A stretch of DNA of 63,700 bases from Rhodanobacteraceae bacterium (lineage in GTDB: Bacteria > Pseudomonadota > Gammaproteobacteria > Xanthomonadales > SZUA-5). The translations under genes and the position numbers were made by a program. The stretch covers positions 1 through 63,700 of the forward strand of contig JADKFD010000033.1 of assembly GCA_016717705.1 (NCBI GenBank), read 5' to 3'. Below the pieces are notes generated by a model. That model worked only from the letters and a program-made list of their open reading frames with translations. It was not told where the DNA came from and searched no databases. Shown here piece after piece: positions 26,448-36,300 of the stretch (its first letter is position 1; every line of letters starts with the position of its first letter).

Positions 26448-27758
26448 ATGACGCCGATTTCTTCCACTGCGCCGGCCGCGACGGCGCATTCCAGCGCGGA
26501 CCAGCACACGCGCTCGCTGATCATCCTGACCGTGCTGTTCTTCATGTGGGGCCTGCTGACCTCGCTCAACGACGTGCTGATCCCGCATCTGAAATCGATC
26601 TACACGCTGAGCTACACCCAGGCCATGCTGGTGCAGTTCTGCTTCTTTGGCGCCTATTTCATCGTCTCGGTGCCGGCGGGCGTGCTGATCAAGCGCATCG
26701 GCTACCAGCAGGGCGCGGTGACCGGGCTGTTGATCGCGGCGGGCGGCTGCGCCCTGTTCTATCCGGCGGCAAACAGCGGCTATGGCGTGTTCCTGTTCGC
26801 CTTCTTCGTGCTGGCCGCCGGCATCACCATCCTGCAGGTCGCGGCCAACCCCTATGTGACGGTGCTCGGCGACCCGAAAACCGCGTCCAGCCGGCTGACG
26901 CTGACGCAGGCCTTCAATTCGCTCGGCACCACGGTCGGGCCGCTGTTCGGCGGCATGCTGATCCTGGCCGGCGCCACGGTGATCAGCAGCAGCGATCTCG
27001 CCCAGATGCCGGCAGCCGAGCAAGCCGCCTACCGGGCGCAGGAAGCCGCCACGGTGCAGGGTCCCTACTTGCTGCTTGCCGCTGCACTCGTTGCGCTGGC
27101 GGTGTTCTTCGCCATGGCAAAACTGCCGAAGATCCATCACGCCGATGAATCCGGCACGGGGGTGGCTGGCGCCGCCAGCCGCTCACTGTTCGAACATCGC
27201 AACCTGGTGCTGGGTGCACTGGCGATCTTTCTGTACGTCGGTGCCGAAGTCAGCATCGGCAGTTTCCTGGTCAGCTATCTGGGCGAGAGCCGGATCGCCG
27301 GCCTGGCACCGGCGACTGCCGCGGCCTATGTCAGCTATTACTGGGGCCTGGCGATGATCGGCCGGTTCATCGGCTTTGCAGTGATGCGCCGGGTCAGTCC
27401 GGGCAAGACCCTGGCGTTCAATGCGAGCTGCGCGATGGCCCTGATCCTGACCAGCATCCTGAGCCAGGGGCAAGTCGCCATGTGGGCGATCCTCGGCGTC
27501 GGCCTGTTCAACTCGATCATGTTCCCGACCATCTTCAGCATGGCGCTGCACCGGCTCGGCAAGCACACCGGCCAGGGCTCCGGGATCCTGTGCATGGCCA
27601 TCGTCGGTGGCGCGCTGGTGCCATTCGGCCAGGGGCTGATGGCCGACAGCCTGGGCATCCAGTGGTCGTTTTTCGTGCCGCTGGCCTGCTACGGCTTCAT
27701 CCTCTTTTTCGGCGCGCGTTTTGCCGGTCTCTACCATGCGCCGTCGGCGTCTGCTTGA
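26448..27758 (+). CDS. Sugar MFS transporter (FucP/GluP type)
   Basis: A 436-residue, twelve-helix major facilitator of the glucose/galactose/fucose H+ symporter family. Typical signatures are FFMWGLLTSLNDVLIPHLK at helix 1, GAYFIVSVPAGVLIKRIGY and NPYVTVLGDPKTASSRLTL, then TLTQAFNSLGTTVGPLFGG. It brings the released hexose across the inner membrane. The start at 26448 follows GAGGGGG and sits 89 bases after a LacI operator. The stop overlaps the next gene's ATG (TGATG), so transport and the glycosidase are co-translated. Confidence 0.92.
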   Translation: MTPISSTAPAATAHSSADQHTRSLIILTVLFFMWGLLTSLNDVLIPHLKSIYTLSYTQAMLVQFCFFGAYFIVSVPAGVLIKRIGYQQGAVTGLLIAAGGCALFYPAANSGYGVFLFAFFVLAAGITILQVAANPYVTVLGDPKTASSRLTLTQAFNSLGTTVGPLFGGMLILAGATVISSSDLAQMPAAEQAAYRAQEAATVQGPYLLLAAALVALAVFFAMAKLPKIHHADESGTGVAGAASRSLFEHRNLVLGALAIFLYVGAEVSIGSFLVSYLGESRIAGLAPATAAAYVSYYWGLAMIGRFIGFAVMRRVSPGKTLAFNASCAMALILTSILSQGQVAMWAILGVGLFNSIMFPTIFSMALHRLGKHTGQGSGILCMAIVGGALVPFGQGLMADSLGIQWSFFVPLACYGFILFFGARFAGLYHAPSASA

Positions 27759-29107
27759 TGCCGGCGGTCGCTGCTGAGTGGGTTTGCGACTGGCGAGCGC
27801 GCCTGGGAGCCGTCCTGCTGCTCCTCGGCGCCGGGCAGATCGCGCTGGCGGGCGCGCCACCTGCGCCAGCCGATGTGCGCATCGTGCACGCGGATGGGCG
27901 CTACCAGCTCCGAGTGAACGACCAGCCATTCCGGATACAGGGCGCCGGCGTGGAATCGGGCAGTCTGCAGCAACTGGCTGCTCACGGCGGCAATGCTCTG
28001 CGCACCTGGCGCACCGACAACGGCATCGAATCGGGTACGGCATTGCTGGACCGGGCGCAGGCGAACGGACTGATGGTCGCGATGGGCATCGAGATCGGCC
28101 GCGAGCGCCGCGGATTCGACTACGACGATCCGAGCGCGGTCGCCCGGCAGTTCGCCCGAGTGCGCGCCGAGGTGCTGCGCTACAAGGATCATCCGGCCTT
28201 GCTCATGTGGGTGGTCGGCAACGAGCTGAACCTGAAGTCGCGCAACCCCAAGGTCTGGAATGCGCTGAACAACATCGCGCGCTGGATCCATCAGGTCGAC
28301 CCGCATCATCCGGTGATGACCACCGTGGCCGGCTTCGACGCCGAACTGGGAGTTCTGCTCAAGGCACGCGCGCCAGCGCTGGATTTGATCGGCATCCAGC
28401 TCTACGGCGACATCGAACACCTGCCCGAAATGCTCAAGGCAGCGGCCTGGACTGGCCCCTACATCGTCACCGAATGGGGCCCGACCGGGCACTGGGAAGC
28501 GCCGACCACCGCATGGGGCGCGCCAATCGAGGATGACAGCACGCGCAAGGCGCAGCGGCTGGTCGACCGCTACCAGCGCTTCATCGCCGCCGATCAGCGC
28601 CAGTGCCTGGGATCCTTCGTGTTCCTGTGGGGTCAGAAACAGGAGCGCACGCCGACCTGGTACGGCCTGTTCCTCGAGTCCGGCGAAGCGACCGCCGGCG
28701 TCGATGCGATGCACTACCTGTGGACCGGCGCGTGGCCGGGCAATCAAAGTCCATCCATCGCGCCGATCCGGATCGACGGGCGCGCAGCGGAATCCAGCGT
28801 GGTGCTGCAGCCTGGCCGCAGCCACGAGGCCAGTGTCGAGGCCGCCGATCCTGATGGCGATGCGCTGCGCTACCACTGGACGATCATGCGCGAGAGTGCG
28901 GCAATCACCATCGGCGGCGACCACGAGTCGGTTCCGGATGTGGTCAGTACGTCGATGACCGAACTTGCCGACGGCAGCATCCGCTTCGAGGCGCCGACCA
29001 AGGCCGGCGCCTATCGCCTGCTGGTCAGCGTGCACGACGGCCACGGGCACGCCGCGTACGCCAATTTCCCGTTTGCGGTGGAGCCGGGCCACACCGCGGC
29101 GAAGTAG
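27758..29107 (+). CDS. Exported TIM-barrel glycoside hydrolase (GH2-like)
   Basis: A 449-residue secreted enzyme. The signal peptide spans about residues 12-32 (LGAVLLLLGAGQIALAGAP). The catalytic barrel shows LLMWVVGNELNLKS (acid/base Glu in NEL) and GPYIVTEWGPTGHWE (nucleophile Glu), the spacing of clan A glycosidases, closest to the TIM barrel of family 2 enzymes; GH5-like assignment is the alternative. The last 100 residues form a beta-sandwich-like domain (ASVEAADPDGDALRYHW). It starts at the ATG overlapping the transporter stop. The TAG stop lies in a GTAGGCCGGG repeat end. Confidence 0.8.
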   Translation: MPAVAAEWVCDWRARLGAVLLLLGAGQIALAGAPPAPADVRIVHADGRYQLRVNDQPFRIQGAGVESGSLQQLAAHGGNALRTWRTDNGIESGTALLDRAQANGLMVAMGIEIGRERRGFDYDDPSAVARQFARVRAEVLRYKDHPALLMWVVGNELNLKSRNPKVWNALNNIARWIHQVDPHHPVMTTVAGFDAELGVLLKARAPALDLIGIQLYGDIEHLPEMLKAAAWTGPYIVTEWGPTGHWEAPTTAWGAPIEDDSTRKAQRLVDRYQRFIAADQRQCLGSFVFLWGQKQERTPTWYGLFLESGEATAGVDAMHYLWTGAWPGNQSPSIAPIRIDGRAAESSVVLQPGRSHEASVEAADPDGDALRYHWTIMRESAAITIGGDHESVPDVVSTSMTELADGSIRFEAPTKAGAYRLLVSVHDGHGHAAYANFPFAVEPGHTAAK

Positions 29108-29289
29108 GCCGGGTACGTGCGACACCCGGCGCGATTGGGGCGAGCAGTACTGGTCGCCGCTGGCGGTGCGCTGGTTCGCGCGTCGAACGTGTAGGGAGCG
29201 GGCTTATCCGGCTGTTGTGGGAGCGGGTTTACCCCGCGATCTCTTTGCTCGCCCAGGCGAAAGGCTCGCGGAGTAAATCCGCTCCCACA
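29104..29289. repeat. Repeat cluster: GTAGGCCGGG remnant plus GTGGGAGCGG inverted repeat
   Basis: gtaggccgggtacgtgcgac (29104 onward) overlaps the glycosidase stop. Then tgtgggagcgggtttacccc (29216) and ctcgcggagtaaatccgctc ccaca (to 29289) form inverted arms around tctttgctcgcccaggcgaaag. That core is also found, inverted, in the copy at 48664-48737. Confidence 0.8.
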
Positions 29290-29308
29290 TTAAAATCAAT
29301 CGCTTACT

Positions 29309-30343
29309 TCATGTTCGGCGAGAGCCGTGGGGTACGTCGGAGCCGCGCTGGCGCGGCGCCGGTTTCCTCACAGCAAACGCGGCAGCGCCGAGCAATCCCG
29401 CCTGCGGATGCACCACCGCCAGCGTCGGCACGCGTGCCATGGCGGCCGCGAACCGGCCCTTGGCTTCGAAGCGCTGGCGAAAGGCGGATGCCTGCAACTC
29501 GGCCAGCAGGCGCGGCACCAGTCCGCCGGTGAGGAACACGCCGTCCCAGGCGCCCAGCGTCAGCACCAGATCGCCGGCGATCGTACCGAACACCTCGCAG
29601 AACACCTCGACGGCGCGGCGGCAGGTCGACTCGCCCGCGCGCGCGCCGGCAACGATGATCTGCGGCGGCAGCAGTTCCGGGGCGCCGACGCGGCCGATGC
29701 GCGACAGGCTGCGATGGATGTTGCTCAAACCACCGCCGCTGAGCAGGCGTTCGTTGGATACGCGGCCGTAGTCGCGGGCCAGATCGGCGAGGATCGCGGC
29801 CTCTTCCGGCGTCGAGGCGGCAAAGCCGACATGGCCGCCTTCGGTCTCCAGCGCGTAACTGCGGCCGTCGCGCAGCAGCAGCGCGCTGACGCCAAGGCCG
29901 GTGCCGGGACCGATCACTGCATAGGTCCTGCAGTCTGCTGCACCCGGTAGCGGCTGCGCATCGCCGACCACCACCAGGTCCTTGCCACCGAGCAACTCGG
30001 TGGCCAATGCCTGGGCGGTGAAATCGTTGATCAGCGCCAGTGCGTCGAAACCCAACGCGGCGCATGTCGCGCTGCGCGAAATCAGCCACGGGTGATTGGT
30101 GATCTGCGCCTGGTCGCCATCGACACGCCCGGCGACTGCAAACACGCCGGAATCGGCCGCGCCGGGCGGCAGTCCCGTCATCTGCAGATAGTGACGCGCC
30201 GAATCGACCAGCGTGGGAAAGTCCGCCACCGCCAACTGGCGCACGCTGTCCATCAGCAAGGGCGCCGCGAGATTGCGATCGCACACCGCGTAGCGTGCGT
30301 TGGTGCCCCCGATATCGGCTACGAGCGCCAGCGAGGTCTTCAT
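29309..30343 (-). CDS. glk: Glucokinase (ROK-independent, E. coli Glk type)
   Basis: A 344-residue glucokinase that phosphorylates the glucose released by the locus. Motifs: ALVADIGGTNARYA (phosphate 1), ALINDFTAQA (sugar-binding Asn-Asp), VIGPGTGLGV (phosphate 2) and LETEGGHVGF. The ATG at 30343 is the correct start, although the frame is open far upstream. Divergent from the GH3 gene, sharing a region with a LacI operator. Confidence 0.93.
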   Translation of the reverse strand: MKTSLALVADIGGTNARYAVCDRNLAAPLLMDSVRQLAVADFPTLVDSARHYLQMTGLPPGAADSGVFAVAGRVDGDQAQITNHPWLISRSATCAALGFDALALINDFTAQALATELLGGKDLVVVGDAQPLPGAADCRTYAVIGPGTGLGVSALLLRDGRSYALETEGGHVGFAASTPEEAAILADLARDYGRVSNERLLSGGGLSNIHRSLSRIGRVGAPELLPPQIIVAGARAGESTCRRAVEVFCEVFGTIAGDLVLTLGAWDGVFLTGGLVPRLLAELQASAFRQRFEAKGRFAAAMARVPTLAVVHPQAGLLGAAAFAVRKPAPRQRGSDVPHGSRRT

Positions 30344-30489
30344 GGTTTGGCCGCGATAAGCATGCTTGATCGACTCCCCGGTGTGTCTGCGATCCAGCCA
30401 GGCGCGGGCCACCTCGATCTTTCGGGCGGCCGTTGTCGGATGTCGTGGTATTGCGGATGACAAGGTGCGACAGGAAGTAGATCTGAGCA

Positions 30490-30505
30490 TTGACAACGCT
30501 GTCAA
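30490..30505. promoter_or_regulatory. LacI-type operator between glk and GH3 genes
   Basis: TTGACAACGCTGTCAA, identical to the core at 26225, in the 246-base divergent promoter region: 85 bases upstream of the GH3 start and 147 upstream of the glk start. Confidence 0.8.
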
Positions 30506-30589
30506 CACGCGCGCAATAATCCACGCCGGCAACACGACCAGGCCCGACAGGGGTCGGTCGGCCGCAATATCCTCGGGGGAGGGCGAGTC

Positions 30590-33163
30590 ATGCACACCAC
30601 GATCGCAGGCCATGCGAGTCGTCGCGGTCCAGTCACCGGCGTTGCGCAAACGCTGCTGGTGCTGGGTCTGGCGCTGTCGCTCGCCAGCGCCGCGGCCGGA
30701 CAACCGACCGCCGACGCTGCTGCCAATCCGGATTCCTGGCCCGCGCTGGCTTCCCCACTCGCGGCGGATGCGGCGTTGGAACAGCGCGTCAGCGAACTGC
30801 TGGCGACCTTGAGCATCGAAGAGAAAGTCGGGCAGATCGTGCAGGGCGATCTGGGCAGCATCACCCCGGAGGATCTGCGCACCTACCGCCTGGGCTCGGT
30901 GCTGGCAGGCGGCAATTCCGATCCGGGCGGTCGCTACAACGCAACGGCCAAAGAGTGGCTGGCGCTGGCCGACGCGTTCTACCAGGCGTCGATGGACACC
31001 AGTGGCGGCGGCAAGCCGATTCCGGTGCTGCTCGGCATCGACGCCGTGCACGGCCACAACAACGTCGTCGGCGCCACCCTGTTTCCGCACAACATCGGCC
31101 TCGGCGCCGCCAACGACCCGGAGCTGATGCGTCAGATCGCCTCAGCCACCGCTGCCGAATTGCGCGCCACCGGTTTCGAATGGACCTTCGCACCGACCGT
31201 CACGGTACCGCGCGACGATCGCTGGGGTCGCACTTACGAGGGCTATTCGGAAACGCCCACGCTGGTCGCCCGGTACGCCACCGCGGTGGTCGAAGGCCTG
31301 CAGGGCAAGGTCGGCGCCGCCGACTTTCTCGACGACTCCCATGTGCTGGCCTCGGCCAAGCACTACATCGGCGATGGCGGCACCAGTGGCGGCAAGGACA
31401 AAGGCAACACGCAGGTCAGCGAACGCGAACTCATCGAGGTGCACGGCGCCGGCCACATCGCCGCGCTGAAAGCCGGCACGCAGACCGTGATGGCCTCGTT
31501 CTCCAGCTGGAACGGCGTGAAGATGCACGGCAACCGCAGCCTGCTGACGGACGTGCTGAAGGGCCGGCTGGGCTTCGACGGCTTCGTCGTCGGCGACTGG
31601 AACGGCCACGGCGAAGTGCCCGGCTGCAGCAACGAGAGCTGCCCGGCTGCGCTGCTGGCCGGTCTCGACATGTACATGGCGCCGGATAGCTGGCGCGCGC
31701 TGTACACCAATCTGGTGGCACAGGTGAAAGCCGGCGCGATCCCGATGGCGCGGTTGGATGACGCGGTGACGCGCATCCTCCGGGTCAAGTTCCGCCTCGG
31801 CCTGTTCGCTGCGGGAGAGCCCTCCAGGCGCGCACTGGGCGGGAAGCTGAAACTGCTGGGTAGCCCCGCGCACCGGGAACTGGCACGCAGCGCCGTGCGC
31901 AAGTCGCTGGTGTTGCTGAAGAACAATGGACAGTTGCTGCCACTCGATCCGGGCACGCGAGTGCTGGTGGCCGGCTCGGGCGCCGACAATATCGGCAAGC
32001 AAGCCGGTGGCTGGACCCTGTCGTGGCAGGGCACCGGCGTAACCGCCAAGGATTTCCCGAATGCGCAGTCGATCTGGTCGGGAATCAAGGCGACGGTCGA
32101 TCGGGCCGGTGGCAAGGCCGTGCTGGCGCAGGACGGCAAGTGGAGCGAGCGCCCGGACGTGGCGATCGTCGTCTTCGGCGAGGACCCGTACGCCGAGTTC
32201 ATCGGCGATATCGCCACCCTCGCCTACCAGCCCGGCAAAGCCACCGACCTGGAGCTGCTGCGCCAGCTGAAGGCCGACGACATTCCGGTGGTCGCCGTGT
32301 TCCTGTCCGGCCGGCCGCTTTTCGTCAATCGCGAGATCAATGCATCCGACGCCTTCGTGGCGGCCTGGTTGCCGGGTTCTGAAGGCGGCGGCGTGGCCGA
32401 TGTGCTGTTCCGCACGCCGGCAGGCGACATCCAGCATGACTTCAGCGGCAAGCTGTCGTTTTCCTGGCCGAAGTCGGCGGTGCAGACGCCGCTCAACCTC
32501 GGGCAGCCCGGATACGACCCGCAGTTTGCCGTGGGCTATGGGCTGAGCTACGCGCAGCCTGCGCAATTGCCCTTGCTGCCGGAGGCATCCGGACTTTCCA
32601 CCGGAGATTCGACACCAGGGGAGTTCTTCTCGCGCGGCAAACTCGCCCCGGGCTGGGCCATGATGGTCGCCGACGGTGCAGACGCCGGCCAGCAGGTCAC
32701 GACACTGCCGAGCGGCGATCTCGCGCGCAATCTTTCCATCAGCGCCGTCGATCACCTCGCGCAGGAAGATGCCCGTCGCCTGTACTGGAAGGGCAACGGC
32801 AGCGCACGGTTCTGGTTGCTGGCCGCCCATCCACTGGACTTCAGTCGCGAGGGCCATGCCGGCCAGCTGCTGGTGGCGACCGTCAAGCTCGCCGACAAGC
32901 CCGGCGGAGCGGTCAGCCTGGCATTGGGTTGCGGCAAAGACTGCAGCGGCGGCGTCGTCCTGGATTCGGCCCTCGATTCCCTGTCTCTCGGCAGTTGGAC
33001 CCGCATCGGCGTGCCGCTGAGCTGCTTCGAACGTGCCGGTGCCAATCTGGCCAGCATCAGCAGCGTCTTCGAACTCAGCTCCACGTCCACGCTGGATGTC
33101 TCGCTGTCCGGCATTGCGCTGGGCAATGAAGCCGACCAGATCGTCCGCTGTGACCCGCCCTGA
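30590..33163 (+). CDS. GH3 family exo-beta-glucosidase
   Basis: An 857-residue exported enzyme that removes glucose from beta-glucan ends. The signal peptide is followed by the GH3 N-terminal barrel (IPVLLGIDAVHGHNNVVGAT; ASAKHYIGDGGT) with the catalytic nucleophile Asp in GFVVGDWNGHGEVPG. Next comes the alpha/beta sandwich (RKSLVLLKNNGQLLPL; VVAVFLSGRPLFV). The C-terminal 180 residues form a galactose-binding-like domain, as in the ExoP-type marine glucosidases (LSLGSWTRIGVPLSCF). Length and order fit that family. GGGGGAG precedes the ATG at spacing of about eight. Preceded by a LacI operator. Confidence 0.95.
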   Translation: MHTTIAGHASRRGPVTGVAQTLLVLGLALSLASAAAGQPTADAAANPDSWPALASPLAADAALEQRVSELLATLSIEEKVGQIVQGDLGSITPEDLRTYRLGSVLAGGNSDPGGRYNATAKEWLALADAFYQASMDTSGGGKPIPVLLGIDAVHGHNNVVGATLFPHNIGLGAANDPELMRQIASATAAELRATGFEWTFAPTVTVPRDDRWGRTYEGYSETPTLVARYATAVVEGLQGKVGAADFLDDSHVLASAKHYIGDGGTSGGKDKGNTQVSERELIEVHGAGHIAALKAGTQTVMASFSSWNGVKMHGNRSLLTDVLKGRLGFDGFVVGDWNGHGEVPGCSNESCPAALLAGLDMYMAPDSWRALYTNLVAQVKAGAIPMARLDDAVTRILRVKFRLGLFAAGEPSRRALGGKLKLLGSPAHRELARSAVRKSLVLLKNNGQLLPLDPGTRVLVAGSGADNIGKQAGGWTLSWQGTGVTAKDFPNAQSIWSGIKATVDRAGGKAVLAQDGKWSERPDVAIVVFGEDPYAEFIGDIATLAYQPGKATDLELLRQLKADDIPVVAVFLSGRPLFVNREINASDAFVAAWLPGSEGGGVADVLFRTPAGDIQHDFSGKLSFSWPKSAVQTPLNLGQPGYDPQFAVGYGLSYAQPAQLPLLPEASGLSTGDSTPGEFFSRGKLAPGWAMMVADGADAGQQVTTLPSGDLARNLSISAVDHLAQEDARRLYWKGNGSARFWLLAAHPLDFSREGHAGQLLVATVKLADKPGGAVSLALGCGKDCSGGVVLDSALDSLSLGSWTRIGVPLSCFERAGANLASISSVFELSSTSTLDVSLSGIALGNEADQIVRCDPP

Positions 33164-33172
33164 GCGCCCTGT

Positions 33173-33202
33173 GCCGGCCAATCGCCCCGGCGATTCCGGC
33201 CA
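33173..33202 (+). terminator. Hairpin after the GH3 gene
   Basis: ggccaatcgcc / ggcgattccggcc forms an almost perfect inverted repeat (two bulged C) starting ten bases after the stop. The nearest T run (33222-33228) is about 20 bases later, so this may be an attenuating rather than a complete terminator. Confidence 0.4.
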
Positions 33203-33238
33203 GCGCAAGGTGTCACCATGGTTTTTTTGCCTCAACGA

Positions 33239-33254
33239 TTGACAACGCTGTCAA
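33239..33254. promoter_or_regulatory. LacI-type operator, TonB receptor promoter
   Basis: TTGACAACGCTGTCAA, the same 16 bases as at 30490, located 89 bases upstream of the TonB receptor start. Confidence 0.8.
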
Positions 33255-33342
33255 CAAGTCGTGCAATGCCGCCACTCCGGCTGCCCGGCGTCCACCCCGC
33301 ACCCACCGTCGTCGCACCTGAATGTCCTTGGAGGGAGAGTCC

Positions 33343-36300
33343 ATGAACCAACCGCACCAGATTCCAAAGCAGCGACTGTTGACCGCTGCCCTGCTGCTGG
33401 CGCTGGCCAGCAACCCGGCACTTGCCCAGGACGCCGCCGCTGCCAAGGACGATCCTGTTGCGAACGACAAGGACGAAGCCGCGCAACTGGACAGCGTTGT
33501 CGTCCAGGGCATCCGCGGCAGCTTGACCTCGTCGATGAACATGAAGCGCGATGCCACCGGCATCATCGATGGCATCGTCGCCGAGGACATCGGCAAATTC
33601 CCCGACACCAACCTGGCAGAAGCCTTGCAGCGCATCACCGGCGTGTCGATCGACCGCTCTTACGGCGAAGGCTCGAAGGTGACGGTGCGCGGCGTCGGTC
33701 CGGACTTCAATCTGGTGTTGTTGAATGGCCGGCAGATGCCCGCCTCCAGCATCGGCGAAACCGGCCCGTCGAATTCGCGCGCGTTTGATTTTGCCAATCT
33801 GGCGTCCGAGGCGGTGGCCGAGATCGAGGTCTACAAGACGGGTCGCGCCGCCACGCCCACCGGCGGCATTGGCGCCACCATCAACATCAAGACCGCACGG
33901 CCACTGGAAGCGCCCGGCCTGATCGCCAATGTCGGCGTCAAGGGCGTGTACGACACCTCCAACGGCGAACTGCCAGACTCCTTGCAAGGCAGCGACCTCA
34001 CGCCGGAGATCTCCGGCATCTTCAGCAACACCAGCGAAGACGGCCGTTTCGGCGTCGCGCTGACCGGCAGCTACCAGGAGCGCGATCTGGGCTACAACCA
34101 GGCCGCCGTGGCGAATGGCTGGCGTCCATTCGCCGGCGACGAGAACAACTGGGGCACGATTCCGCAGCCGGGCACGCCAGGTTCGGAGAACATCATCAAC
34201 CGGCCGGGCCCGACCGACATCTACTCGGTGCCGCAGAATCTGCTGTACAGCGTCAACGGCCTGCAGCGCCAGCGCACCAATGGCCAGCTCACCTTCCAGT
34301 ACGCGCCATCGGACAACATCACCACGACGCTCGACTACACCTATTCGCAGAACAAGATCCAGCAGCAGCGCAACGAGTTGTCGGTGTGGTTCAACTTCGG
34401 TCCGTCCACCAGTTCCTGGACCAACGGTCCCGTGGCTGGCCCGAACATCTATTCCGAGATCATCAATCCGGCCAACAGCGATCTGGCGATGGCCGGCGCC
34501 GAATTTGCGACCAAGACCGAAAACGATTCGATCGGCTTCAATGTCGAGTGGATCATTTCCGATCGCCTCGGGCTGGAATTCGACATCCACAGCTCGACCG
34601 CGGAGACCGGCGCCGACAGCCCCTATGGTTCGAACGCGGTGCTCGGCACGGCCGGCTTCTTCCGTGGCACCACCACGGTGGACTTCACCCGCGACTTCCC
34701 GGTGCTCAGCGTGCAGTTGCCGCCGGGCCAGACCAGCATCGACCCCGCAGGCATGCTGGTCACCGGTTCCAGCTTCCGCAACAGCTACATGAAGTCGGAA
34801 ATCGATCAGGGCCAGGTTCGCGGCCACTTCGACTTTGGCGAAGCCTCGCGGCTGGACTTCGGCGTCAGCGCCACCGACGTCAACAACCGCACCGCGTTTT
34901 CCAACGTCCAGCGCGACACCTGGGGCGGCGCCACCAGCCCGAACGACTACCCGGACAGCGTCTGGCACCTGCAGAACGTGCGGCCGTACTTCTCCAACAT
35001 CAGCGGCAGCGGCAATCCGGCGCTGTTCAACCAGTTCTTCACCTTCGATTTCGAGACGGTGCGGCAGCTGGCGGCGGCCGCCGCCGGCGATGAATCCCTG
35101 TACCTGGCCTCCGATGTGTTCACCACCGACCGTCGCGTCGAGGAAGAGTCCAAGGCCGCCTACCTGCAGGGCAGCACGACCTTCGATCTGGCGATGCCGG
35201 TGAACCTCAACTTCGGCGTGCGCTATGAGCAGACCGATGTCACGTCCAAGGCACTGGTGCCGACCGCCACCGGTATCACCTGGGTCTCGAACAATGAGTT
35301 CTCGGTGCAGTTCGCCGACCCTGGCTTCACCACGCTCAAGGGTGACTACAGCTATTTCCTGCCCAATCTCGATCTGTCGGTCGAAACCAGCGCCGACACC
35401 ATCGCCCGCTTCAGCTATGGCGAGAGCATCGGCCGTCCCGGCTGGGGCGACATCCAGGGCGGACAGACGCTGAACCAGCTCGCTCGCATCAACGGCGGCA
35501 CCGGCGCCCAGGGCAATCCGGATCTGAAGCCACTGGAGTCGCAGAACTTCGACGTCTCCTTCGAGTGGTACTACGCCGAGTCCAGCTACCTGTCGGTCGC
35601 CTATTTCCGCAAGAACATCGACAACTACATCGGCGTCACCACCGTCGCGTCCGAACCATTCAGCCTGCACACCCCAGCCGGCGGCAGCTTCTTCAACGAA
35701 GCGGTGGCCAGCGGCTGCAGCTCAGCTGATCTGACCTGCATCCGCAACTTCATCTTCGACAACCACAGCAATGATCCCAGCGTGGTGCGCGGGCCCAACG
35801 ATGCCAACGGCAACCGCACCGGCACGATTGCCGGCCGCGCGAGCGACCCGATCGCGACCTTCCTGATCACCACGCCGGCCAACCAGCAGTCCGCCTCGCT
35901 GGACGGCTGGGAATTCAATGTGCAGCACGTGTTCGGCGACAGCGGATTTGGCGTCTCGGCCAACTACACCCTGGTCGATTCGAGCCTGGACTACGACAAC
36001 TACGACCGCGGCGAACAGTTCGCGCTGGAAGGCGTCAGCGATTCGGCCAATCTGGTCGGTTTCTACGAGAAGGACCACTGGTCGATTCGCGCGGCCTACA
36101 ACTGGCGTGACGAATTCCTCGCCGGGCGCTTCGACGGCACCGGCCTGCCCAACCCGGTGTACACCGAGGCTTACGGTCAGTGGGATCTGAACCTCGGTTA
36201 CCAGTGGAACGACCAGCTGTCCTTCCAGGCCGAAGTGATCAACCTGACCGACGAGATCCAGCGCCTGCACGGACGCACCGACAACGAAGTGCTCTACGTG

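Noticed and set aside
29309..31090. Glucokinase extended to 593 residues
   Set aside because: The extension runs through the operator region and the GH3 5' end; the canonical glucokinase start MKTSLALVADIGG is at 30343.
31142..33235. Long minus-strand frame opposite the GH3 gene
   Set aside because: Antisense shadow; the GH3 frame has full catalytic motifs.
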